Shown one piece after another: positions 1 through 9,530 of a DNA stretch of 64,000 nucleotides (position 1 is the stretch's first letter; every line of letters starts with the position of its first letter). The notes under the pieces were generated by a model. It saw only the letters and a program-made list of their open reading frames with translations. It searched no databases and was not told where the DNA came from. The stretch is from Protea cynaroides. Taxonomy: Eukaryota; Streptophyta; Magnoliopsida; Proteales; Proteaceae. The position numbers and the translations under genes are program-made. Location of the stretch: positions 86,620,149-86,684,148 of the forward strand of contig CM053266.1 of NCBI GenBank assembly GCA_028583415.1, given 5' to 3'.

Positions 1-66
1 AAACTTCTTAATTTCAATTGGAACCTTTCCTAAACTCAATGGGACTTATTTTGGGAGGTTTTACTC

Positions 67-74
67 TATAAATA
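67..74 (+). promoter_or_regulatory. LTR TATA box
   Basis: TATAAATA lies between the U3 part and the purine-rich transcribed leader, in the same place as TATTTAAA at 58076-58083 and TATATAAA at 34175-34182 in sibling LTRs. The transcription start is inferred about 30 bases downstream. Confidence 0.6.
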
Positions 75-1346
75 GGATGTCCTTAAGCCTCTTTCACTCC
101 TTTTACAACCCTAATTGGATTGAGAGAAAGAGAAGAGAAGGAAGAGAAGGAGAAGAGAAGGAAGAGAAGGATAATTGAAGAAGAAGACCAAGGAGGAGGA
201 AATTCAGAGGAAACTCTGAATCTCAGCAAACCTAAGGTATGAATACATTCACCATGATTTATTTAAGACCTTAGAATGGTTCATAAAGAGGGTATGACTT
301 AGGAGATACCCAAATCATCCATCCATGGGAGGATTTCAATGAAATTCATGGAGGAAATCATGGTAGGCAAAGTAAGGAAGAAACCTAGAGTTTTAAGCCA
401 TAAAACAAGCATAGAATGGATTGTGGAAGTAAGCCATAGGACCCAAACATGAAAGAATGGACTGTAGGATGAAATTCTTGACTCACACCATGGGGGGTCG
501 CACTTAGGGTCGATGGAACATCCGACCCTAGCATCGACCCCCAGCATTCAGAAAGCCCAGGAAAGGGGTGGTCGCACCCAGGGTCGATGGAACATCCAAC
601 CCTGGCATCTACCCTACCCCTGGGGGTCGTAGAAAACTGCTACCCGTCCTGCTACCCGTCTTGCTACCCCCACTTAACAGCAAGCCTGGAATTGTCGGAA
701 TGAATTCTAACTAAAATCTATCGACTTGTTAGGTTTCCTATTGACATAAAAGTGATTCTTAAAGCTTGAAAGATGATCTACAATCAAGCAAAAGTGAGGG
801 AACAAGGCCTAAATTAATTGGTTAATAATAAACTATTTTTATTTCTTGAGTCCGATGCCATGACTGATTCTATGCGTGTATGCTTGTATGTGCATTCAAC
901 ATGTCATCCAATATTTCTATTATTACTGTTTATACATATTTAAATTTATTGTTTATAACATGATGATGATGATGATGATAGGAATAGGCATGTGAATGTA
1001 TGTGTGTGGTTAGTGTGCTTGATGCCAGCGAGTATCAGGGGGGGTGTCATAGGCCGGGCCTCAGCACTCTAGCTCTATCTCTAACTTAAGTCTTGTCCAC
1101 TGACATCGTCGTATCGCCATTACCTCAGCAGAACTATTACGTCGTAGTGTATGAGGGGAGGTGGTCTCGGACTGTGTAGTCTCTGACTCTGTCGGGGGGC
1201 CTTAGCCCTATCTCTATGGACATATTGAGGGATGTTGGTGTGAGGCCTTAGATACACTGTTTGACATTAGGATTGGTTAGTTGCGAGCCCAGTTTGCGAG
1301 CCCTCGATAGCAGGGGCTTACGTGTTGGTATGGGCAACCGATACAG

Positions 1347-1472
1347 TAATAAACGTAACCTTTGCGTGTACATTGTCCATGGTGGGTGCATGTAGGACGA
1401 TAATAAACGTTACCTTTGGGAGGCTTCATACACTCGTGTATAGAGGTGAGGCATCAATAAACGTAACCTTTG
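1347..1472 (+). repeat. Three AATAAACGT(T)AACCTTTG boxes at a 54-base period
   Basis: Near-identical words start at about 1347, 1401 and 1455, each 54 bases apart. The same phased triplet occurs in the other A-1 LTRs (45410-45535 on the minus strand and 59331-59457) but not in the A-2 or A-3 LTRs, where the same positions hold unrelated bases. Function unknown; AATAAA is also the canonical polyadenylation hexamer. Confidence 0.7.
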
Positions 1473-2014
1473 GCCACCAATCCTTTCTATAGCACATTGC
1501 AAACTTATATACCAGACCAAAGATATGAATGAATGCATGCATATGTTTATTGCATTGTTTTGTTTTCTCACTGAGCTCAAGTTGGAGAGCTGACCCTCGT
1601 GCGTGCAATTCTTTTAGTTTATGATGTTGCAGGTACTATGATTGAAGATTATGTTGACACGCCAACATATGAACATGTGGCGGCTATGATGAGCAAGCTG
1701 TGGAGGACGAACATGGTTCATTAAGCGAGCGTTTCAACGGTATCCAGTGTTTAGTTTTCGTATTTGGATATTGTAATATGTATTAAATTATATTTTGGTT
1801 ACTTGAAATTAAATAGAATATTAATTATTTATCATGATTAGACCTCAGTTCATTTTCTATAAGACTTTCGCTATTTACTTTATTACCTCTGATTAATGCG
1901 GAATGTGTTTTGGTTTATCATATGTGGGATAGCCTATTCAAGATCCTGGTTGAACCGTTGGTTTATTGACGGTTCATCACACCATTCTGGTTGGTGTAGA
2001 ATTAGGGTGTGACA

Positions 2015-2803
2015 GTAGCTGCAACCTTGAGATTTTTGGTCACAGTCTACATGCAATTCAAGTTCTTCCTAGGTTAATTCTTCTGTTCTTCAATGAGTTT
2101 ATTCTAAGGTCATCCTATGGCCATCATTAGTAATTTCTTATCAACCCTTATCATCAAATTCCCTCCTCATGGTTCTCCTTAGGATTTTCTCAAGGAAATC
2201 ACATAGAGCATAATAGGTTGATATTGCCTATCTTCCTTAAAAGTCTTATTCCGTAGAGTTTACATCTCCAGAGATTCGTTTCATACCTTTACCTGTAATA
2301 GAGAGCCAATCTCTTCTCAACAAATTTTTCTCCTTAGCTTTTTCCTCTTTTTCTTCTCTTCCTTCTCTTCCTTCTCTTTCTCTAGGGTTTACTAATGTTC
2401 TAAAAGAGTGAAAAATGGCTGAGGGATGTCCTTTATATAGAGGAAAACTCTCCATATAGAGTCCTTTGTAAATTAGGAAAGCAATCCCTTAGTTTAGGAA
2501 AGTTTCCAAAACTCGGAGTCTGATCTGGGTTCTCACGGTCGATCATACGGTCGCATAAATCGTCGACCGTAGGATCGAAATCATCCACCGTGGGGTTCTA
2601 GATTTGATATTTTTGGTTCCCTTCTTTATGGTCGACCATACCTACCTAGGCATGCGACCTTAGGTATGTTTTTAGTGTTTTTAACTCGATTCTCATACCT
2701 GGTTTGTGATCTATCTTCACACGCTCGGTCCACTTGGTCCAGAAATGATGGAAAGACCTGGCACGACACGGTTAGACCAAGTTAGTGGAGTGTGGGTCTT
2801 ATA
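2015..2803 (-). mobile_element. LTR fragment, subfamily A-2, minus strand (U3 side)
   Basis: The reverse complement matches the first roughly 800 bases of the A3 LTR (33810-34620): it begins TATAAGACCCACACTCCACT (TGTAAGACCC in intact copies) at 2803 and includes the TATA region, purine leader and TCGA palindromes. It breaks off at 2015, exactly where the plus-strand LTR at 1-2014 ends, so the plus element probably inserted into this LTR; the missing part should lie left of the window. The base run after 2803 is not a polypurine tract, so this was a solo LTR or the outer end of a 5' LTR. Confidence 0.8.
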
Positions 2804-3085
2804 GTTTGCGTTGGTCATATGCTAAGGTGAACCAGACAATTCTTGTCTGTTGCTCGATTGGGTATGGGCGAAATGGGTCAAGTCAGTTAGGCTATCAGTC
2901 GAACAATGACAATCATTTGATTTGAGTTTAATCCTCTTCTTTCATTATGCATATTTGTGACAACCTTGGTATTCAAAACGTCAATTTATCGGCTATATAT
3001 ATTTTCAAACCCAAGCTTCATTTTGTCCTTCACTCTTTAATTTTTGTGAAAACTTGCTTTGGGATTTGTTCTAGTTCTTTGGCTG
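2804..3085. other. Unassigned flank, target of the giant solo LTR
   Basis: I recognise no gene or repeat family here. The last five bases, GGCTG, are one copy of the target duplication around the element at 3086-9225; the sequence continues at 9231. Confidence 0.5.
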
Positions 3086-3231
3086 TGTAAGCAGCCCATT
3101 TTTGTCACCCTCTGCATAAGTGAACCAATATGGCAGGTTTCTAGTTTTTAACCCAAAGATTTGTGATTCTCTACTGAACCCCACAACAGGGTCATGGGCT
3201 ATTATTTACTTGAATGAATAGGTCGTGACAT

Positions 3232-3990
3232 TAGCTTTGAAATGAGACCGGAATCATCAAATTCTGACATCAAACATGGAAGATATCGCAGTTTGAAAGT
3301 ACAAGGGTATTTATGTAATTATCATATGATACATTCATTATCATTCAAACTTCAAGATATCATATCTTAGTCATTTGATATCAGAATCAGACGATTCGAA
3401 GGCCAATATTCCTTATTTTCAGTCCTCTTCAAAGTGGACGTGAAAAATCCTAGGTAGAAGTCACCAGTGGGCCCCATGCAAGCTTTCATGCAAAATTATC
3501 GTTAAAACTTCAAAGCTTCATATCTTTTCCGTTTTACGTCGGATTCAGATGATTCCAAGGCCATTATTCTTTATTTATGATGTTCTACAAAGTGGACATA
3601 AGAAATCTCGGGTAGAAGTCTCCGAAGGGTCCCATACAAAATTACACATGGAAATGGTCATTTAATCTTTGAAAATTCATATTTTGGTCATCCCATATCC
3701 AAATCAGATGATTTCAGTTTCATTATGTTCCATTTTTAGTACTCTACAAAGTGGATATAAAGAATTTCTGATAGAAGTCTCCGAAGGATCCCATGCAGAA
3801 TGGTCAACCAAATTATTGATAATTGGCCTGCTTAAACTTTAGAAATTCATAAGTTGGCCATTTTATTTCCAAATGAGGTGATTCAAGTTTCAATATTCCT
3901 CATTTTTAGTTTTCTACAAAGTGAACATAGAAAATTTGGAATAGAGACTATCGAAAAATTTTATGTGGAATGATGGTAGAAATGGACTAT
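3232..3990 (-). repeat. Four to five imperfect ~160-185 bp repeats, 3' part of family C LTR
   Basis: Each unit carries the words CTACAAAGTGGAC, a TCTCCGAAGGGTCCCATGC-like phrase and a 'cat atc ... gaatcagatgattc' phrase. Equivalent units occur in the other C copies at 18395-19090 and 42195-42890, so the array belongs to the family and is older than the three insertions. Confidence 0.75.
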
Positions 3991-4124
3991 GAAATGTCAA
4001 CTTTGGTCCAAACTAGTTAACCTAAACTAGTCCAGTCCTGTCAATCTCGACTAGTCTTACTTGACCCAACCCAGATTGGTCCGGACCAATTCATGTCGAC
4101 GCATATGCATGTATTTCTTTTATA

Positions 4125-4289
4125 TATTATTTATATGTTTATATAACCTATAATATATTATAATATATCATATAGTATATACATGTCTTATATGCATATT
4201 ATATTATATATATTAATATATTAATATATATAAATATATATATATAGATCTAATATATATATATATATGAAATATATATAATATGAATC
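4125..4289. repeat. AT-rich TATATA spacer
   Basis: Low-complexity TA-rich sequence between the 3' repeats and the purine array. The same spacer lies at the same relative place in the other C copies (about 18170-18260 and 41955-42045). Confidence 0.7.
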
Positions 4290-5560
4290 TTTTACATTTT
4301 AAAAAGAAAAAAAAAGGAAAAAAGAGAGAGAGAAGAAGAAAAGAAAAGGAAAAGAGAGAAGAAAGAAAGAGAAGAAGAGAAGAAAAGGAAAGAAAGAAAA
4401 GAGAAGAAAAGGAAAGAAGAAAAGGAAAAAGGAAAGAAAAAGAGAAGAAAATAAAAGAAAGAGAAAAAGAGAAGAAAAGGAAAGAGAGAGAAGAAGAGAA
4501 GAAAAGGAAAAAAGAAAGAAAAGAGAAGAAAAGGAAAGAAAGAGAAGAAGAGAAGAAAAGGAAAGAGAGAGAAAAAGAGAAGAAAAGGAAAGAAAGAAAA
4601 GAGAAGAAAAGGAAAGAAGAAAAGGAAAAAGAAAGAAAAGAGAAGAAAAGAAAAGAGAGAGAAGAAGAGAAGAAAAGGAAAGAAAGAAAGAAAGAAAAGA
4701 GAAAAAAGAAAGAAAGAGAAAAAAAGGGGGATCTTTCACGTTTTCTAGAAAGAAAACGTGAAAGAGAGAGAGAAGAAGAAAAGAAAAGGAAAGAAAGAGA
4801 AAGAAGAAAAGAGAAAAAAAGGAAAGAAAGAGAAGAAGAGAAGAAAATGAAAGAAAGAGAAGAAGAGAAGAAAAGGAAAGAAAGAAAAGAGAAGAAAAGG
4901 AAAGAAGAAAAGAAAAAAAGAAAGAAAAGAGAAGAAAATGAAAGAAAGAGAAGAAGAGAAGAAAAGGAAAGAGAGAGAAGAAGAGAAGAAAAGGAAAAAA
5001 AGAAAGAAAAGAGAAGAAAAGGAAAGAAAGAGAAGAAGAGAAGAAAAGGAAAGAGAGAGAAGAAGAGAAGAAAGGAAAGAAAGAAAAGAGAAGAAAAGGA
5101 AAGAAGAAAAGGAAAAAAGAAAGAAAAGAGAAGAAAAGGAAAGAGAGAGAAGAAGAGAAGAAAAGGAAAGAAAGAAAGAAAGAAAAGATAAGAAAAGGAA
5201 AGAAAGAGAAAAAGAGAAGAAAAAAAAGGGGGATCTTTATGTTTTCTAGAAAGAAAACGTGAAAGAGAGAGAAGAAGAGAAGAAAAGGAAAGAAAGAGAG
5301 AGAAGAAAAGAGAAGAAAAGGAAAGAAAGAGAAGAAGAAAAGAAAAGGAAAAAAGAGAAGAAGAGAAGAAAAGGAAAGAAAGAGAAGAAGAGAAGAAAAG
5401 GAAAGAGAGGGAAGAAGGAAAAAAAAAGAGAAAGAAAAGAGAGAAGGAGGGAGAATCTGAGAGAGAGGGGAGAGAAAAAGAAAAAAAATTATTAAAAGAG
5501 AAAGGAGAAGGAGAATGGGGGAGGAGAAAGAGAGAGAGAGGGCGTTGAGGAGAGGAAGGA
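4290..5560. repeat. 1.27-kb polypurine (GAAA/GAGAA/GGAAA) array
   Basis: Nearly every base on the plus strand is A or G. The long open frames across it (Lys/Glu/Arg-rich on plus, Ser/Phe/Leu-rich on minus) result from composition and are not genes. The array is broken twice by GGGGGATCTTT followed by an inverted repeat, about 502 bases apart (4734 and 5236), so it looks like a higher-order duplication. It corresponds to the polypyrimidine tracts of the other C copies in sense orientation. Confidence 0.9.
4734..4763. repeat. 13-bp inverted repeat with 4-base loop inside the purine array
   Basis: TTTCACGTTTTCT, loop AGAA, then AGAAAACGTGAAA form a perfect hairpin. A second copy at 5236-5264 has one mutated arm. 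These are the only pyrimidine-rich stretches of note in the array. Confidence 0.8.
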
Positions 5561-6059
5561 AAATAGAGAGAGAGGGAGACATAAAAAAAATCTCTAGAAA
5601 ATAGAGAGAGAGAGGAAACGGGGAAATTGATAGAGAACGAGAAAAAGGGGAAGAAGAGGATCGATGAAGACGGTTGAAGAAGCAGAAGGAGCGACCAAGG
5701 TAAGCCTAGCCCTTCTTCTGCTCTAGTGTTTTTTCTGTTTTTTTGTTGATTGCTGCAGCATACAATCAAAATCACTGATTTATTAGATCACATTACCCTC
5801 TTCTAACCTGCTGCAACTTCTTCATATCCCACCTCATCACCCAGCAAAACCACTCCACCAGTCCATCCGAAAACCACTTACCTATACATGCTCATGACTT
5901 GCCTTCACCATTGTGATCAAACCAATCATGCAATCTTACATACACTTGGCCGAAATCCATTCCCACCTAAATCCTTTCCCCATTATTGATCCAAAGCCTT
6001 TGTTTTCTCTGAAAAAAATCTTAACTTATTAACATTGGTCTCAGCCATTGAATGTTAAT

Positions 6060-7480
6060 TTGTTTTGATGTTGCTGAATTTTAAGTGATCAATAAAAATC
6101 TGATATTGATTGAATGTACCATGGATCATGGAATTCAACGAGATTAATTTTGGCTATGTGATGTGGAATATAAATGTGGTTGATCCGACCACATGATCTA
6201 AATTTTTATGAGATTAATCATGGCCTTTGATAATAAATTTTTAATATGACAAAATTTTAGCCATTGATCATGAATGAATGTTATGTGATGAAAATTGAAC
6301 CTCGATCATGAACCTTAATGGGATTGATCTGATTATGGCTGGGATTTTTAATGTGATTGATCCATATGATTGGAATTTTATGAGATTGGTCCAACTATAT
6401 GATTGGGAATTTTTATGGCATTGATTATGGCTATTGATCTTAGATTTTGTGGTGATAAATTTGATCCTTGGATGATAATTTTATTTTTGATCATATGATA
6501 ATGAATATGGGCCATTGGTTGATAAGTTTATGTTAATCATGAATGAAATTTTATGGTGATTGCTCTGAGAATGTCTGAATTTTATGTGATAAAATTGATC
6601 TGGATGCTTGGAATTAGTTATGAAATTGATCTAATCACATGCTTGGAATTATTTATGAAATTGATTTCATCAGATACATGGCATTGTTATGAAATTGGAC
6701 CAATGATCTTGGAATTTTGATGTGATTAAAATTGGATCATTGATCTTGGAATCTTTATGTGGTTATGATCCTTTAGATTCAAAAATTCAATGAAATTGAT
6801 CCAACCACATGATTTGAATTTTATGAGATTAATCATGACCATATGATTGGAATTTTAATGAGTTGATTATAGACCATTGATCTTGAAATTAAGATATGAT
6901 AAAAATTGGACCATTGATCTTGAAATTTTAATAAAATAGGATCATTGATCTTGGAGTTTTGATTTGATCTGTTGATCATAATTTACATTGATTTGAGTAA
7001 TCTGAATGGTTAGATTATTAATTTGAGTAATCTAAACCGTTGGATTGTCATCAAAGTGATGTAAATGGATATGAACGGTTAGATTATCATGATAAGTGAT
7101 CTGGACTGTTAGATTATCTTTGGGAGTGATTGAAATAAATTTGAATGGTTGGACTATCATCAAGAATGATTTAAACCATTAGATTTCCATCATAGTGTGT
7201 TTTAGAAGAATTTAAGCTATTGGATCGATATCATGAGTAATATGAATCAATCTGGACCATCAGATTGTCTTGATGATTGATTTAAATGAATATGAATGGT
7301 TAGATTGTGATTTTGAGAGAATTTAAACCGTTGGATCTTGATCATAAATGATTTAAAAGAATTTGAATCATTGGATTTTAGTCTGATTATTAATATATCT
7401 TGATATGAGATCTGAGCCGTTGATTTTAGCTATTTTGATGAAATTTAGGAATTTGATCTGGATATATTATTGAGGAGATA
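6060..7480 (-). repeat. Dispersed short repeats (GATC / CCGTTGGATT words)
   Basis: Two fields of degenerate repeats: about 6100-6980 repeats TTGATCTTGGAATTTTATG-like words, and 6980-7480 repeats GAACGGTTAGATTATCAT-like words about every 50-60 bases. Related words occur at 15830-16190 and 40330-40670 in the other C copies. Confidence 0.6.
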
Positions 7481-7959
7481 AAAAGATATCTAACCATTGA
7501 TTAAGGATCTGATCTTGAGAGATTCACATTAAATCCCAACCATAGATCTAGAGAATCTCATCTGAGACACTTTGAGACATAATTTGATTGGAAATAATAC
7601 ATGAGATGCCATTTTATTTGTCTGCTATATCTTGATGAATGCTCTTACATGCTTGCTGCTATAATGATTCACATGCTTTCTTGCCATTCATGAGATGATA
7701 TATGTTGTTTGTTGCCATATTCGAATGATATTTTTTATTTTAGCAATAATTTAATTTATACAACACCCTAGTCGAACCGCCATATCTGTACACCTAGCAA
7801 ACATATTAGGTGTGGGGACGTGCATTTAGGCACCCACATTCTTGGGAAGGGCATAATGTGAATAATAAAAACCTTAATAAAGAAAGAAAAATGCTTTGCC
7901 AAACTTTTCAAAATTAGAACTTAGGTTGAAAAGGATAATTCAGGACTATTTTGCCCCTT

Positions 7960-8765
7960 GATAAACTCTAAACCTAGAATAGGTTCTCAACCCTAAACCT
8001 ATAATAGGTTCTCAACCCTAAACCTAGAATAAGTTCTCACATTCTAACCTAGAACAGGTTATCCCACCAAGCCTGAACTATGCGGATTCTGATTCCTAGG
8101 GCAAACCCTAGGATATGTAGGCCATTTGGGAGAATCTCAAATTCGGATCCAAACCTTAGTCAACTCGGACTATCCATAGATCCACTAGGATATCCATTTC
8201 CATTTCAACCCATCATCCCGAACTACGTGGATTCTGATTCCTAAGGCAAATCCTAGGATACGTAGGCTATTTGGGAGAATCTCAAATCAGATCCATACCT
8301 TATTCCACTCGAACTATCCATAGATCCACTAGGATATCCACCCATCATTTTGAACTACGTGGATTCTGATTCCTAGGACAAACCCTAGGATACGTAGGCT
8401 ATTTGGGAGAAACCCAAATTCGGATCCAAACCTTAGTCCACTTGGATTATCCATAGATCCACTAAGATATTTATCCACATTTTGACCCAAATAGGGTCAT
8501 CCATATTTTGACCCAAATAGGGTTATCCACATTCCAATCCAAATAGGGTTATCTACACGTTAGTCCACTCGGACTGTCCATAGATCCACTAGGATATCCA
8601 TCCATATTTTGACCCAAATAGGGTTATCCATATTTTGATCCGAATAGGGTTATCTATATTTTGACCCGAATAGGGTTATCCAAATTTTGACCCAAATAGG
8701 GTTATCCATATTTTGACCCAAATAGGGTTATTCTTAGATCCACTAGGACTATCTATCAGTCCACA
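7960..8765 (-). repeat. Copy-specific minisatellites of C1
   Basis: Three arrays follow one another: about 25-base units with AACCTAGAATAGGTTCTCA (7970-8060); three about 120-base units starting at AACTACGTGGATTCTGATTC (8070-8450); and roughly ten 27-base units of ATCCATATTTTGACCCAAAT type (8460-8730). Other C copies carry unrelated minisatellites at the corresponding place. Confidence 0.8.
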
Positions 8766-9225
8766 TGGACTATCCAGATCCTAACCCATAGGGTTTCTCA
8801 ATCTTTCAAGCATAAACTTCAACTTGAACAAGAACTTAATCATGCACAAGCATAAATCACAATCATAAACTTTAATCAAACCTGAACTACGATGGTGAAC
8901 TTGATTTTCAGAATAATTCCGTAATACGTAGGCAATCTGATGGATACAGATTCGGTTTAGTGATATCAAACCACTTGGTTTGGTTCGGTTTAACAGATAG
9001 AGTCTAGCATAGGAAAGGTATAGGAGACCGATTTTGATCGGGCGGTTTGGGTGCCTAACCCCTTCCCATAATCGTAACCTGACGCTTACCCAATCTCTGA
9101 TGGACCAGAAATCCAATCTAAGGGTCAATTGAAGTTTTACCTTAGGGTGAGATTTCACATTTTCCAAGGTCCTAGACCTTAATCTAGGTGGCGACTTCCA
9201 AAAGATTACGATCTTTGTCTTCACA

Positions 9226-9530
9226 GGCTGCTTGGTTAATTTGTTATGGTTCCTCTTCAGTTGCTCAGTGAGTGTCATAATTTAGGAGATTAGCCACATC
9301 TTAGGGATTTTTGTTGAAGGTGCTTCATCAATCAGTTTGTCCTCTTACTTGGATTTCTTTTGTATTATCATGTCAATCTCTAAGGATGAGATTGAGTTCG
9401 GGGGTAGTGTAGAAGCCCTTCGCAATGAGGGATCATCCGGTGCGATTGGGATGTTGGGGGATTGACTCTTCGACAGGTAGCAAGGAGGGAACTGGCTCTT
9501 TGTCAATTGGTGAGGAGGGGATCTAAAAAG
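9226..9530. other. Unassigned flank between giant LTR and family D LTR
   Basis: It begins with the second GGCTG target duplication and continues the sequence interrupted at 3085. The minus strand has short open stretches with Lys/Pro/Ser-rich composition and stops; this may be retroelement coding debris, but no motif is recognisable. Confidence 0.4.

Larger units (their letters stand above)
1..2014 (+). mobile_element. LTR of a Tekay/Del-like chromovirus, subfamily A-1, 5' end cut by window edge
   Basis: This stretch aligns along its length with the complete LTR at 57712-60032 (same order of TATA box, GA-rich leader, ATG repeat, late LTR blocks) and ends in the same way, GGGTGTGACA. The sequence after 2014 is neither a primer-binding site nor internal retroelement sequence; it is a minus-strand LTR. 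So this is either a 3' LTR whose element body lies left of the window or a solo LTR. It contains a TATA box (67-74), a purine-rich leader (121-200), TCGA-palindrome words at about 485-625, an ATG microsatellite (about 958-980) and three phased AATAAACGT boxes (1347-1472). A degraded copy of the LTR cysteine-tail segment starts after a TTGCAG at about 1632 and is frameshifted. Confidence 0.85.
3086..9225 (-). mobile_element. Giant solo LTR, Ogre/Tat-like family C, copy C1
   Basis: On the minus strand the element begins TGTGAAGACAAAGATCG at 9225 and ends GGGCTGCTTACA at 3086, flanked by perfect GGCTG duplications (3081-3085 and 9226-9230). It is 6140 bases long with no retroelement coding region and no second LTR, so it is best read as a solo LTR left by recombination. 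Relatives are at 13821-19543 and 38660-43168. The 5' block with the words GAGTCGCCACCTGG and GGGAAGGTGTTAGGCACC is, from my knowledge of plant genomes, typical of Ogre/Tat-lineage LTRs; this family call is an inference because no gag-pol is present. A large non-autonomous (LARD-type) element is the alternative. Parts in sense order: conserved block, minisatellites, short dispersed repeats, polypyrimidine tract (purine on the plus strand), AT-rich spacer, 3' long repeats. Confidence 0.8.

Noticed and set aside
4213..5775. Open frames of up to 520 codons on both strands
   Set aside because: They arise from the polypurine array; products are Lys/Glu/Arg or Ser/Phe/Leu low-complexity and no domain is present.
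8781..9278. 165-codon minus-strand frame
   Set aside because: It crosses the border between the giant LTR C1 and its flank (9225) and has no recognisable domain; the frame is chance.
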